A DNA stretch of 64,000 nucleotides, from NCBI RefSeq assembly GCF_000222485.1, contig NC_015914.1, positions 1,488,001 to 1,552,000 on the forward strand, given 5' to 3'. This document shows, one piece after another, positions 28,561-38,498 of the stretch. A model generated the notes under the pieces. That model was not told the DNA's origin and did not search any database. It saw only the letters and a list, made by a program, of their open reading frames with translations. Both the position numbers and the translations under genes were made by a program. Source of the DNA: Cyclobacterium marinum DSM 745 (lineage in GTDB: Bacteria; Bacteroidota; Bacteroidia; Cytophagales; Cyclobacteriaceae). Numbering within the stretch: the stretch's first letter is position 1; each line of letters opens with the position of its first letter.

Positions 28561-31545
28561 ATGTTTGATAATAATTTCAAATCACAATTACTGACTTTTA
28601 AAAGATTAAATGATGGTCGATTTGAGATTCTTCACCAATCCAATGAGGCCATTTTTTGGGCAAGCCCTGAGCTCAATTCATTAAATTTAAAAATACTGGA
28701 TGACTTTTTTTCCATTGAGCATGTATCTTTATTAGATTGTATATTCAAACAATTAGGGAAAAGTGATCACTTTAAAACTCCTTTTTTATTAAACAGTCAA
28801 TCCTTTCTTTGGCTGAAAATTGAAGGCTGTATTGTTCCTCATGGAAACCATGGATTTTTGGTGAATGCCATGATCAATCAAACTCCTAGTGGTGAAGGGA
28901 GTTCATGGTTAATCGATTCCGAAGAACAAAAAATAATAAATGAGCTAGGAAACCCAATCAAACATCAACTTTCCAAGTTTGATGATCTTCATGAATACTT
29001 ATTGTTAAAATACCCACTACTTAAAGTAGAGATTTTTGATCTAATGCCCTTCCCAAAACTGAAAAACGGTGTATTAAACGATAAAGGTCTAAAAATCAGA
29101 ATTCAAAACATTTGCTCGGACTTTCAATTGGTAACCTTAAAGGAAGCTCAAGCTCAAAAATCTTCTATAAAAAAAATAAAAAAGCAGCGTAAGATTAATG
29201 ATCTTGAATACCATGAAAAGGTCTACTTCAAATACCTAAGCAAAACTAAGGAAGTTTTATGGGCGGGACCATTGCACAATTTATTAGGCTATGAGGATGG
29301 TAACTTTAGAAGTTTTTACATATGGGATTGGCTGAATTTGATTCATCCGGAGGATAAGCAAAAGATTGAAGATTTTTTATCTTTAGGGCACTATGGAAAA
29401 AATAACTACTCTATTTCCTATAGGGTAAAGCATAAAAAAGGACATTATCAAGAAATAAAAAATAGCGTTCGCTTTTTTCAAAGCCCATATACTTTAGAGG
29501 AGGGGCTTACTGGCAACATCATCAATATCTCTACCCCTCAAAACAGTCCTATTAAACCAAAAAGCAAAGAAGGCCTAATAAAAAAACTATTCGAGAAAAA
29601 ATTTATCCAGGGCATGTTGACAGAAGTGTCAGCCATCTCAAGCTTATTTAAGGGGAAAAATTTATTCGAAGAAATTAATTACCTATTTTATAGAAAGTTA
29701 GGGTTTAAATATTGCCTTATTGGAAATTTAAGTAACGGAAAAAAGGAGATGGAGGTCTTGGCGCTTTGTGGTGCCGGGAAAAAGCTATTGGACAGGGATA
29801 AGAAATGGGCCAAAATTCTTAATGAAGAATTGCTTTTAATGGACAGCACGAACAATTTTGTGATGATCAGTTCAGAAAATAATGAACAACTGGCTAATAT
29901 TTCCAGTTTGGCTGACCAACAAATCAGTTCATTAATCCGACTAAAGCTTTACGATACTGAGAGAAATGAAATAGGCACCATGTGTTTACTTCATGACCAA
30001 CCCATTAAAAACAAAAACCACTATAGTGAGCTGTTTAGTATACTGAGAGATTGGATAAGCAAAGAGCTTTACCGATTCCGATTTGAAAGCATGTTACAGG
30101 AAACCAATTACATGCACGACGCCATATTGAATGGTACTGCTTATGCCATATTTGCTGTCAACCACCAATTTGAGCCCATACTGATAAACAATAAAACTCT
30201 CCCAATATTTAATATCAAGAATAAAAAGGACTTATTAAAAACCATCCTAATAAAGGATAACATAAAAAAAACGCTCCATCAAGTAATCATCAACTTTCTA
30301 AAAACCGATCGGAAAGTAGCCTACTTCCATCTTCCTTGTGAAGATAACAATTATAAAGAGCTGAAAATTTCATTTACAAGAATCTTATATGGAAAAGAGA
30401 ACAAGAAATCCTATGTTATTTTTGTAGATGACATCACTGAAAGAACCCTCTCAGAGAAGAAACTAATTAAAACTGAGCAGTTGTACAGAAGTATTGCAGA
30501 AAACTTTCCACAGGGAACCGTGGATGTTTTAGACAATAGTTATCATTATTTATTCACCGATGGTGAAGAATATAAAATGTCTGCTACAGACCCTAAATCC
30601 TTGTTAGGCACCAACCTCTTAAAACAATTGACAGGTAAAAACCTAAAAATTGTCAAGAGCAACCTTAGCAAAGTACTGAAAGGCCAAAGAGTTAGTTTTG
30701 AAACTGAGACCAAAAGAAAAAAATACCTGCAAAGTGCAGTGCCATTAATGAATGATTCAGATGAGGTAGAGCGTATTTTATTAGTAAAACAAAATATTAC
30801 AGAGGCAAAAAAACTTGAATCAGACCGTGTCAACTTAATTAAAGACTTAAAATCTCATAATGAAGAGCTATTGAGGTTTGCCTATATTGTATCTCATAAC
30901 CTGAGAGCACCAATCGTCAATATTTCACTATTATTAGACCTTTATAATGAGGAAAACCCTGCAGATCCTGAAAATCTAGAAATTTGGGAAAACCTTAAAA
31001 TTTCAACCAATTTACTGGACTCCACTCTTCAGGATCTGATAGAAGTAGTTTCTATTAAGAAACAAAAAATACCAAAGGTTGAGCAAATAGATTTCAAACT
31101 GCTACTCAACAATATTGAAAAAAGCTTATTTAACCAACTCAAAGAATCTGGTATTGTCATCCACAAAGACTTTACAGCTTTAAATGATATTAACTATATC
31201 TATGCACACCTTGAAAACTTTTTTATGAATTTCATGACCAATGCTGTCAAATACAAACATCCGGATCGTAGCCCCATTGTCAACATTAATACCTATAGAG
31301 ATGGAAAGTATTGCGTCATTAGATTTGAAGACAATGGGATAGGAATGGATTTATCCAGGTATGGTGACCGTATTTTTGGACTCTACCAAAGGTTTCATAC
31401 CCACGTTGAAGGAAAAGGCCTAGGTCTCTACTTAGTTAGAGAGCAAATTAGAGCTCATGATGGCAAAATCGAGGTAGAAAGTGAAGTTGGAAAAGGAACC
31501 ATATTTAGAGTATATCTGAGAAATTTAATCATTAATCAATCTTAA
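28561..31545 (+). CDS. Large soluble PAS/GAF-type sensor histidine kinase
   Basis: The 994-residue kinase has no signal peptide or membrane helix. PAS-like regions are visible near 225-325 (VLWAGPLHNLLGYEDG and WDWLNLIHPEDKQKIEDFL), and a GAF-like region lies at about 350-510. Further PAS domains occupy about 520-740 (VIFVDDITERTLSEKK). The HisKA H-box is SHNLRAP with His779. The ATPase has the N box (NFMTNAVKYKH), G1 (EDNGIGMD), F box and G2 (GKGLGLYL). No response regulator is adjacent, so it is an orphan. It probably senses a cytosolic signal; the output is unknown. Confidence 0.88.
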   Translation: MFDNNFKSQLLTFKRLNDGRFEILHQSNEAIFWASPELNSLNLKILDDFFSIEHVSLLDCIFKQLGKSDHFKTPFLLNSQSFLWLKIEGCIVPHGNHGFLVNAMINQTPSGEGSSWLIDSEEQKIINELGNPIKHQLSKFDDLHEYLLLKYPLLKVEIFDLMPFPKLKNGVLNDKGLKIRIQNICSDFQLVTLKEAQAQKSSIKKIKKQRKINDLEYHEKVYFKYLSKTKEVLWAGPLHNLLGYEDGNFRSFYIWDWLNLIHPEDKQKIEDFLSLGHYGKNNYSISYRVKHKKGHYQEIKNSVRFFQSPYTLEEGLTGNIINISTPQNSPIKPKSKEGLIKKLFEKKFIQGMLTEVSAISSLFKGKNLFEEINYLFYRKLGFKYCLIGNLSNGKKEMEVLALCGAGKKLLDRDKKWAKILNEELLLMDSTNNFVMISSENNEQLANISSLADQQISSLIRLKLYDTERNEIGTMCLLHDQPIKNKNHYSELFSILRDWISKELYRFRFESMLQETNYMHDAILNGTAYAIFAVNHQFEPILINNKTLPIFNIKNKKDLLKTILIKDNIKKTLHQVIINFLKTDRKVAYFHLPCEDNNYKELKISFTRILYGKENKKSYVIFVDDITERTLSEKKLIKTEQLYRSIAENFPQGTVDVLDNSYHYLFTDGEEYKMSATDPKSLLGTNLLKQLTGKNLKIVKSNLSKVLKGQRVSFETETKRKKYLQSAVPLMNDSDEVERILLVKQNITEAKKLESDRVNLIKDLKSHNEELLRFAYIVSHNLRAPIVNISLLLDLYNEENPADPENLEIWENLKISTNLLDSTLQDLIEVVSIKKQKIPKVEQIDFKLLLNNIEKSLFNQLKESGIVIHKDFTALNDINYIYAHLENFFMNFMTNAVKYKHPDRSPIVNINTYRDGKYCVIRFEDNGIGMDLSRYGDRIFGLYQRFHTHVEGKGLGLYLVREQIRAHDGKIEVESEVGKGTIFRVYLRNLIINQS

Positions 31546-31584
31546 CCCTATACTACGGCTCCTTTTTCCGCAACTGTTACAATT

Positions 31585-32316
31585 TTAATGGGCCTTTAGT
31601 AAGGCTGCCGCTTCCTCATCTAAAAACAAGGTCGTATCAGAATGGTTTTGAAGAATAGAGGCAGGCATCATTTCCGTTATTGGACCATTCACCATATCTC
31701 TAATGGCCGCAGCTTTTTTGCTACCATATGCAATCAACGCTATTTTTTTTGCATCCATAATGGTCTGAATCCCCATGGTGACAGCCTTTTTGGGAACACT
31801 ATCTTCACTTTCAAAAAAGCGTGCATTACCTTCAATTGTTTCTTGTGTCAATGCGGTTACATGGGTTCTTGTATCAAATGAGGTACCCGGTTCATTAAAT
31901 CCAATATGCCCATTTGTACCAATCCCCAATAATTGCAAATCTATTCCTCCGACACTCGTAATTTTCTCTTCATAGGCCTTACAAATTTCATTGACATCTC
32001 CTATTCCGCTAGGAACATTTGTTTGGTCCAAAGGAATATTGAGTCCATTAAATAATGAAGTATTCATAAAATACCTGTAACTCTGTGAATGGGTTCCTTC
32101 TAGACCAATGTATTCATCCAAATTAAAAGTAACCACCCCTGAATAATCGGTGCCCTTTTCTTGATGGTCTTTAATCATATTTTCATAGGTTTCCAAGGGA
32201 GAGCTTCCGGTGGCCAAACCTAATACAATGTTTGGCTTGGCCTTTACTGCATCAATGAACATTTGTGCAACAGCACGGTGTAAACTTTCCTTGTCTTGAA
32301 AAATTTGTATTTGCAT
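31585..32316 (-). CDS. nagB: Glucosamine-6-phosphate deaminase
   Basis: The 243-residue enzyme converts glucosamine-6-phosphate to fructose-6-phosphate and ammonia. It has the phosphate-binding loop GLATGSSPLETY, VVTFNLDEYIGLEG with the catalytic Asp, LGIGTNGHIGFNEPGT with the active-site His, and a C-terminal AAIRDMVNGPITEMMPAS. The length matches the short (about 240 residue) class without the longer allosteric tail. No nagA is adjacent. It stands alone, 96 bp from the next gene. Confidence 0.95.
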   Translation of the reverse strand: MQIQIFQDKESLHRAVAQMFIDAVKAKPNIVLGLATGSSPLETYENMIKDHQEKGTDYSGVVTFNLDEYIGLEGTHSQSYRYFMNTSLFNGLNIPLDQTNVPSGIGDVNEICKAYEEKITSVGGIDLQLLGIGTNGHIGFNEPGTSFDTRTHVTALTQETIEGNARFFESEDSVPKKAVTMGIQTIMDAKKIALIAYGSKKAAAIRDMVNGPITEMMPASILQNHSDTTLFLDEEAAALLKAH

Positions 32317-32411
32317 AATTCAATAGTAATTAAATATAAACGGTTAATGAGATACTCAAATAAAAGGCAAATGGCCATCAGTCAGATAGAGAATTTAATC
32401 TAAATCATTCA

Positions 32412-33023
32412 TTAATTAAGGATAGGTAAATTTAGCTTGAACCTAACTGCCACTAAACGGATAATAATAATCAGCGCAATAGAAACCAACAGATTTGTAT
32501 TTCTAACTACACCAAAATAATCCAAAGAGAGATACAAAACTGCCCCGGCTAAACAAGCTGAAGCATACACTTCTTTTCTGAATAGAATTGGTATTTCATT
32601 GGTTAGTGTATCCCTGATAACACCTCCCATAACAGCACTAAACATCCCCATAATGGCAGCTACCTCAGGCCTGAAGCCTAGATTCAAACATTTTTCCACC
32701 CCCAAAATTGTAAAAAATGCAATTCCTAAGGTGTCAAACAGAAACAAGGTTTTCCTTAGTTTGGTCATGTGATTGAAAAATAAAAAAGTTGTGATCAAGC
32801 CTGCAAAAATAGCGTATAGAAAATTAACATTTTCAATCCAAACCAATGGGTAGGAGTCGATAAGTATATCCCTCAAACTACCCCCTCCGATGGCCGTGAT
32901 GAAACCCATAAATCCAACCCCAAATAAATCTTGGTCTTTATTTTGAATTGCCAAAGCACCTGAAATCGCAAAAAAGTAGGTACCTACCAACTCTAAAGCA
33001 TATTGCAAATCCATTATACCCAT
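32412..33023 (-). CDS. UPF0126/TRIC-like membrane protein
   Basis: The 203-residue protein has about seven membrane helices and two UPF0126 repeats, each with a glycine-rich signature: GFMGFITAIGGGSLRDILI in the first half and GMFSAVMGGVIRDTLTNEIP in the second. Bacterial members are homologous to trimeric intracellular cation channels. The upstream ATG (33023) overlaps the stop of the methyltransferase gene (TAATG); an in-frame ATG at 33014 also fits. Translational coupling with the methyltransferase is likely. The transported ion is not known. Confidence 0.9.
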   Translation of the reverse strand: MGIMDLQYALELVGTYFFAISGALAIQNKDQDLFGVGFMGFITAIGGGSLRDILIDSYPLVWIENVNFLYAIFAGLITTFLFFNHMTKLRKTLFLFDTLGIAFFTILGVEKCLNLGFRPEVAAIMGMFSAVMGGVIRDTLTNEIPILFRKEVYASACLAGAVLYLSLDYFGVVRNTNLLVSIALIIIIRLVAVRFKLNLPILN

Positions 33024-33652
33024 TATTTTTTTCCGGCCTTTTTTTGAAAAACAAATACACCCATGGCCCTTTTGTGATGTACCAATACAGATTTTGCCGG
33101 TTCAAGTAAGCTAAGGTTATGATTATTCATAATTTCCTTAAGTAAGGGTTCAGTCAAAACAAATCGTATGGTTCCATCAGGAAGGTTTTGCATCAAATCA
33201 GAAGGCTGATCTTTAAAAACAAATGCTCCTCCGGCATCTGTACACATCCTTAACCAAAAGAGCCCACCAGGCTTTAACACACGCATATGCTCTTGAAAAA
33301 GTTCAAGAAAATGAATCTTATTTTTTGCAAAATGCAACACGGCACTACTTAACACCGCATCAAAAGCTTCAGAATGGAAAGGAATATCTTCTAGCTCGGC
33401 AACTTGAAATCTCAATGGATCGAAATTCGGATCCAAAGTTCTACCTGAAATCCTAGCCATGCTAATTGCCGAGGAATTGCCATCCACTCCAACTATCCGA
33501 TACCCTTTCTGAATAAAATAATGTGTATTTCTACCTTCCCCACAGCCAGCATCAAGAATCATCATTTCTTTGGTAAACCTCCCTTTTAGCAGTTGATCTA
33601 AAAGATATAGGTCTATATTTCCTAACAACTTATTAAGTTCACTAATCTCCAT
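33023..33652 (-). CDS. Class I SAM-dependent methyltransferase
   Basis: The 209-residue enzyme has a Rossmann methyltransferase core: motif I MILDAGCGEGRNTHYF, an acidic strand end IVGVDGNSSA, FDAVLSSAVLHF and RVLKPGGLFWLR. It resembles Methyltransf_11/25 proteins acting on small molecules; the substrate is unknown. I start it at ATG 33652 because the upstream in-frame codon at 33661 is GTG. Its stop overlaps the start of the UPF0126 gene by one base. Confidence 0.85.
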   Translation of the reverse strand: MEISELNKLLGNIDLYLLDQLLKGRFTKEMMILDAGCGEGRNTHYFIQKGYRIVGVDGNSSAISMARISGRTLDPNFDPLRFQVAELEDIPFHSEAFDAVLSSAVLHFAKNKIHFLELFQEHMRVLKPGGLFWLRMCTDAGGAFVFKDQPSDLMQNLPDGTIRFVLTEPLLKEIMNNHNLSLLEPAKSVLVHHKRAMGVFVFQKKAGKK

Positions 33653-34283
33653 ATTTAACACCTTAAATGCAGCAAATTTTCCCCTGCCAAAAACTTTATT
33701 AATCTCAATTTGAAACTAAAAATATCAACCCATAAAAAACAAAGGTCGTTCTTTTCCTTGACAAAAGCTCATTCATTAATTCCAAAGAAATAGAATTGAA
33801 ATTTAAAAAATCTCCCATTGAGTTCAGTTAAAGCATAAAAATCTTTTCATTTACTTTAACCTTTTTTAGGACTGAAGTCTAAATTATACCTAGATATACT
33901 TTTCTAAGCGCGAAATGTCTAACAAAAATCTTAAAGAAAAAAACAATTTAAATGACTCAAATAAACCAATATATAAGCCCGAGTGGTTATCGAAAAGTAA
34001 GTCTTTCTCTCGATTTACTGCTTCATTATTTTGCCTGTCAATAAGCCAAAAGACACTCATTTAAGAAAAATGAGCTCAGGAACCTTACTCTTCCGCTGTT
34101 CATTTCCTCCAAATTAGAGCCTATTTAACTATTATTCACAAAAAGCCCACTCCTAAAGACAAATCGATTCCCTGTAGGGACATATCAATTATTTTGCTAC
34201 AACACCCAACACTCCATCAACAATATTACCCGATTAGGAAAAGGGGTCAGTCCTATTTATATGGCAAGCATAAAGCAGCACTA
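33653..34283. other. Long gap with no recognised gene
   Basis: This 631-bp AT-rich stretch lies between a methyltransferase start and a receptor stop, both on the minus strand. The only continuous frame I noted is 33915-34064 (plus, 49 codons, starts MSNKNLKEKNNLND, lysine- and serine-rich). It has no clear upstream promoter or homology. A 7-bp hairpin (34056-34062 and 34068-34074) overlaps its stop. A small RNA or decayed gene is possible but not shown. Confidence 0.3.
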
Positions 34284-36686
34284 TTAGAACTCCACTATCA
34301 CACCAATAGTTGGCAAAACCGTTCCGGCAGGGTTTGCCACTTCCCTTATTAAATAGCGACTTGGATCTTCCGGATCCACAATCAATTTATCCTGATCATC
34401 TCGATTAGGAACCAAGTTTGCTTGTTGTTCAGCTTGGAAGTTATAAGCATTTTGAATATCAAAATACCAATTGAGATTCCATTTATTGTAGTAATATTTT
34501 TTATCTACCCTCAAGTCTAACTGATGAAAACTTTTTAATCGCTCTCCATTTATCCTTGTAAAATCAAACCGTCCACTGTTGTATAAATCCCAATTGGCAC
34601 GTAAAGATGAAGATTCCAAGTCATATGGAGTGTAAGGTGTTCCTCCCAAAAATCTCCAACGAGCCCCCAGTTCCCAATCTTTACTAAAGCGTTTCCCTGC
34701 TGTAAGGCTTACAATAAATCGGTTGTCCCAAGAGGAGGGTAAATACCCTGTGTTGGGGTTGGTGAATTCACTCCTCACCAACGTGAGCGCTGCAATACCA
34801 TAAAACCCGCTGAATAAACGCTGCTGGGCAAGAAGCTCTAAACCATAAGCCCTGCCTTTGGCATCAGAGGTAACCGGCTCATTTCCTATCACTCCAAAAT
34901 CAGCTCCAAGGTTTGCCAATGCGATACCATTTCTAATAGAACTGGGGTAATTCGCATAGCTTTTATAAAAAACCTCAGCAGAGAGCTTTCTGTTTTTTGC
35001 CGGAAATTGCCATTCGAAACCTGTGATATAATGTGTACTTCGCATAAATTTCACATCATTCACCTGATTCTCAAAAACCCCCTCATTATTTTGGAAGCCT
35101 AAAACAGTATAGGGAGGCTTTTGATAGTAAATGCCTGCACTTGCATTCCAGAATAGATTGTCTTTTAATTGATAACTGGTAGAAAACCTAGGGCTAAGTT
35201 GGTTTAAGGGGTTCTTAGCTGTTTCACCAAAATCACTCCCATCCATACGAAGACCCAAATTCACAATTAATCGATCATTAAAATACTTTTTACTGCCCAT
35301 TACAAAGGCTCCATAACTATTAAAAAGAGAGATAGAAGAAACATCTCTAGGGAGGCCATTTTGATCTGTAAATTTGGTATCATAGTTTTCTATCAAATAC
35401 CGACTGAATTCATAATTCATTCCGTATTGTAGGGTATATCCTTTTGAGAAAATACTATTTTCTGCTCTAAATTTATTTTCACTTTCCTGGGAAAGATAGT
35501 TAAATTGCAAATTATCCTCACTGGATTCATCGTTTCCTGCATATTTATAGGAACGATTGTTAAGCATATTCCGGCTTACGATAAAAGTCCAAAACCCATT
35601 GTCTCTAAATTTCTTTAATTTAGCCCCCATGGCATAGTTCCACTGAGTGGATATTGGTAAATTATCCAACAAATACAACCTGTCGTCCCTTTCTTCTTCT
35701 GTCTCCTCATCCGGAACATCAAAATTTAGTGCAAATTGATCTATGGCTCCTACTCCCAACACGGTCAATTCCGTTTTGTCATTGATTTTTGTTTTGGTTT
35801 TGAAGGTGAAGTCGTTAAATGTTGGCAAAAAGGGTAGCCCAATCAACCTAAAAAGCCCTTGAAGATAGGATCTTCTGGCGGAAAATATATAGGTTGTTTT
35901 CTCACCTATAGGTCCCTCATTAGAAAGTGTCACTTCACTTGCACCCAAAGTAATCTGAGTGAGCATTTTATCTCGTCTCCCATCTTTCAATTGGAACTCA
36001 AAAAAGGAACTCAAGGCATTCATTCTATTGGCAGGAAAGCCACCGCTTAGAACTTCAACATTCTGAATCAGGTTAACATTTAAAATGCCCACAGGTCCAC
36101 CTGAAGATCCTTGCGTCGCGAAATGATTGATTACAGGTACTTCTATTTCATCGATAAAAAATTTATTCTCATTGGGTGCTCCTCCCCTAATAATAATATC
36201 ATTTCTGAAACTTGCAGAACTTGCCACTCCGGGCAGGGACTGTATCACTCTACTAATGTCTCTGTTCCCTCCAGGGTAACGTTCGATCTCATTGGCATTA
36301 AGTTGTCGGACAGACACAGGGGTTTCTTCTGTTCTGCTAAAGGTTGCATCCACCACAACTTCTTGCAAATTGGAAGCATCTTCTTCCAATTCAAAGTCCA
36401 ATTGTACAGCATTGGCTTTGGTAACCTGAACTTCAAACACCGTTTTTGATTTGAACCCCACAAATGATGCTTTCACATTATACAAGCCAGGTGCTAATCC
36501 ACTGATAACATAATTTCCTTCCAAATCCGAAACAGCTCCAACATCTATTCCTTGCACAATAATATTTGCAAAGGGTATTGGATTATTATTGATTGGGTTA
36601 AGTACCTTCCCTTGTATTACGCCTTCTTGTGCAAAAAGCGTCAGGGAGAAAAAAAACAAAATGGTTGACATTAAATACTCTTTCAT
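34284..36686 (-). CDS. TonB-dependent receptor downstream of the carotenoid genes
   Basis: The 800-residue protein has a signal peptide (ending LTLFAQEG), a carboxypeptidase-regulatory-like domain (about 22-110) and a plug (NEIERYPGGNRDISRVIQSL, then NDIIIRGGAPNENKFFIDEI). The long barrel includes SPRFSTSYQL and LRVDKKYYYNKWNLNWYFDI. I start it at ATG 36686, six codons inside the longest frame. It follows crtW by 58 bp on the same strand with no terminator seen, so it may be cotranscribed with crtW. The ligand is unknown, and there is no SusD partner. Confidence 0.9.
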   Translation of the reverse strand: MKEYLMSTILFFFSLTLFAQEGVIQGKVLNPINNNPIPFANIIVQGIDVGAVSDLEGNYVISGLAPGLYNVKASFVGFKSKTVFEVQVTKANAVQLDFELEEDASNLQEVVVDATFSRTEETPVSVRQLNANEIERYPGGNRDISRVIQSLPGVASSASFRNDIIIRGGAPNENKFFIDEIEVPVINHFATQGSSGGPVGILNVNLIQNVEVLSGGFPANRMNALSSFFEFQLKDGRRDKMLTQITLGASEVTLSNEGPIGEKTTYIFSARRSYLQGLFRLIGLPFLPTFNDFTFKTKTKINDKTELTVLGVGAIDQFALNFDVPDEETEEERDDRLYLLDNLPISTQWNYAMGAKLKKFRDNGFWTFIVSRNMLNNRSYKYAGNDESSEDNLQFNYLSQESENKFRAENSIFSKGYTLQYGMNYEFSRYLIENYDTKFTDQNGLPRDVSSISLFNSYGAFVMGSKKYFNDRLIVNLGLRMDGSDFGETAKNPLNQLSPRFSTSYQLKDNLFWNASAGIYYQKPPYTVLGFQNNEGVFENQVNDVKFMRSTHYITGFEWQFPAKNRKLSAEVFYKSYANYPSSIRNGIALANLGADFGVIGNEPVTSDAKGRAYGLELLAQQRLFSGFYGIAALTLVRSEFTNPNTGYLPSSWDNRFIVSLTAGKRFSKDWELGARWRFLGGTPYTPYDLESSSLRANWDLYNSGRFDFTRINGERLKSFHQLDLRVDKKYYYNKWNLNWYFDIQNAYNFQAEQQANLVPNRDDQDKLIVDPEDPSRYLIREVANPAGTVLPTIGVIVEF

Positions 36687-36744
36687 AGCAGGGAAGTGCA
36701 TCACCAGTAAGGTTCGGTTTTAGGTAAAAATTGTGACTCAAATT

Positions 36745-37455
36745 TTAATTAGACAGTTTTTTGGTTTTCCAAAGCCTCCACCAAGGAGTATTGGGAAATT
36801 CATGATGTTCAAAATGATAACCAAAAAAATAACAGGATACAAAAGCCCATACATGGTTTTTTTTCAAAGTTCCAGAATGATGTTTATTGGAATGTTTTCC
36901 TCTATGAGGTAGGAATGTTCCAAAATAAAACAATTGAAAGGTTGATAAAATAGCTGGCAACATCCAGAACAATATCAGGTTTGGTACAGGAAAAATTAAT
37001 TGCAATAGATTAAATGTTATGGCCATTAAGAGAAACTGCCAAATGGTAAGGTAGTTCAAAATAAAGCTAAAGTACCAAGAAATAAAATTATCTGAAGTAT
37101 GGAAATCAGGATCGTTATCAGTTGCTACATGCCGGTGATGTTTGTGGTGGTTGGGGAATAACTTCCAATAAAAATTAAAAGCAAACAAAATGGCAGCTAA
37201 CCAACCTATAAAATGATTTAACCTAATATTTCTCGAAACCACCCCATGCATGGCGTCATGGGCAGTAATAAACAACCCGGTGTAAAGGTGGGTCTGCACC
37301 AGAACACCTATATACAAAATTGGACTTGTGTAATTTACAGGATATTGAAGTAAAAATACCAACGAAACTGTCCAAAGCAAAATGACCAAAAAAGCGATAA
37401 TGATGCCTTTAGGATCAATGGAAGTATGCAATTGCTTTTTGATTGAAGTATTCAT
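36745..37455 (-). CDS. crtW: Beta-carotene ketolase-like fatty acid desaturase family protein
   Basis: The 236-residue membrane protein has the di-iron histidine motifs of CrtW: HDAMH at 66-70, HHKHHRH at 103-109, HRGKHSNKHH near 185, and YHFEHHEFPNTPWWRL near 214. CrtW adds the 4-keto group to beta-ionone rings. Position in the carotenoid block supports this over a lipid desaturase. The likely product is a ketocarotenoid of the flexixanthin or astaxanthin type, as inference. It begins 28 bp after the ispH stop. Confidence 0.85.
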   Translation of the reverse strand: MNTSIKKQLHTSIDPKGIIIAFLVILLWTVSLVFLLQYPVNYTSPILYIGVLVQTHLYTGLFITAHDAMHGVVSRNIRLNHFIGWLAAILFAFNFYWKLFPNHHKHHRHVATDNDPDFHTSDNFISWYFSFILNYLTIWQFLLMAITFNLLQLIFPVPNLILFWMLPAILSTFQLFYFGTFLPHRGKHSNKHHSGTLKKNHVWAFVSCYFFGYHFEHHEFPNTPWWRLWKTKKLSN

Positions 37456-37483
37456 GGATATGACAAAGGTTTATGTCAAAAAA

Positions 37484-38329
37484 TTAAAACTTCTTGATGG
37501 TTTCCTCCACTTTTTCCATCAACCACATTGGCGTTGAAGTAGCCCCACAAATCCCTACACTCTGTCCCGTTTTAAACCAATTTGGATCTACCTCTTCAGG
37601 ACATGAAACAAAGTAAGTCTGAGGATTTTTTTCTTTGCAGACATTAAATAGCACCTTCCCGTTGGAGGATTTAGTACCACTCACGAAAACAATGTGATCA
37701 AACTGTGCCGCAAAGCCCCTTAGCTCTTTGTCACGATTGGATACTTGCCGACAAATGGTATCATTTGTATTGATTGTAATACCATTGTCTTTCAAAATAT
37801 TATTGATTTCGTAAAACTTATCTGTACTCTTAGTTGTCTGACTGTATAGGGTTATGTTTTTAGGGATGTTCTCAAGGTCTAGTTCATTAATATCTTGAAA
37901 TACCACCGCTTTATTTCTTGTTTGCCCAAGGAGGCCTATTACCTCAGCATGCCCATGTTTTCCATAGATGTATATGTTTTCATCCTTGTCAAAAGAATTT
38001 TTAATTCTATTCTGAAGCTTTAAAACCACTGGGCAACTGGCATCCACCAAAGTAAGATTATTTTTAATGGCCAACTCATAGGTAGCTGGAGGCTCACCAT
38101 GAGCCCTAATCAAAACCTTTTCGTTAGTTAAATTCTTTAGCTCTTCATGATTAATGATGATTAATCCTTTTTTTGTTAACCTTTTTACCTCTTCATCATT
38201 ATGCACTATGTCTCCCAAACAATAAAGATGTCCTTCCTCATTTAGAATGTCTTCTGCCATCTCTATAGCGTAAACCACACCAAAGCAAAAGCCTGAAAAT
38301 TGATCAATATGTACATTCAGTTTTAACAT
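37484..38329 (-). CDS. ispH: 4-hydroxy-3-methylbut-2-enyl diphosphate reductase
   Basis: The 281-residue iron-sulfur enzyme catalyses the last MEP-pathway step to IPP and DMAPP. The three cluster cysteines are present: Cys15 (GFCFGV), ASCPVV and TICRQVSNR. Other conserved parts are IRAHGEPP, YGKHGHAEVIGLLGQT, YSQTTKS, SGTKSSNG and GATSTPMWLMEKV. It sits between crtB and crtW, where it would raise precursor supply for carotenoids. Whether another ispH exists in the genome cannot be told. The 169-bp gap upstream to crtB may hold its own promoter, though no exact -7 was seen. Confidence 0.95.
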   Translation of the reverse strand: MLKLNVHIDQFSGFCFGVVYAIEMAEDILNEEGHLYCLGDIVHNDEEVKRLTKKGLIIINHEELKNLTNEKVLIRAHGEPPATYELAIKNNLTLVDASCPVVLKLQNRIKNSFDKDENIYIYGKHGHAEVIGLLGQTRNKAVVFQDINELDLENIPKNITLYSQTTKSTDKFYEINNILKDNGITINTNDTICRQVSNRDKELRGFAAQFDHIVFVSGTKSSNGKVLFNVCKEKNPQTYFVSCPEEVDPNWFKTGQSVGICGATSTPMWLMEKVEETIKKF

Positions 38330-38498
38330 ATATAATAAACCGACTTCTTATCTAAATGTTTGCTACTATGACTTATTTAATTATTAAAATTCAGGGAAAG
38401 TAAACCCCAATCCATTAACGCTTTAAGCAGTAAAAACAGTTCCTTGAATATTAATTAAATAGTTGCTTTAACAACACTGAAAAACTCTTTTTACTTGC

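Noticed and set aside
33915..34064. 49-codon small gene candidate
   Set aside because: No promoter, homology or known motif; reported only as part of the gap description.
36745..37455. crtZ hydroxylase or general lipid desaturase instead of crtW
   Set aside because: The HDAMH and YHFEHH...PWW motif set and length match ketolases better, and the gene lies in the carotenoid block.
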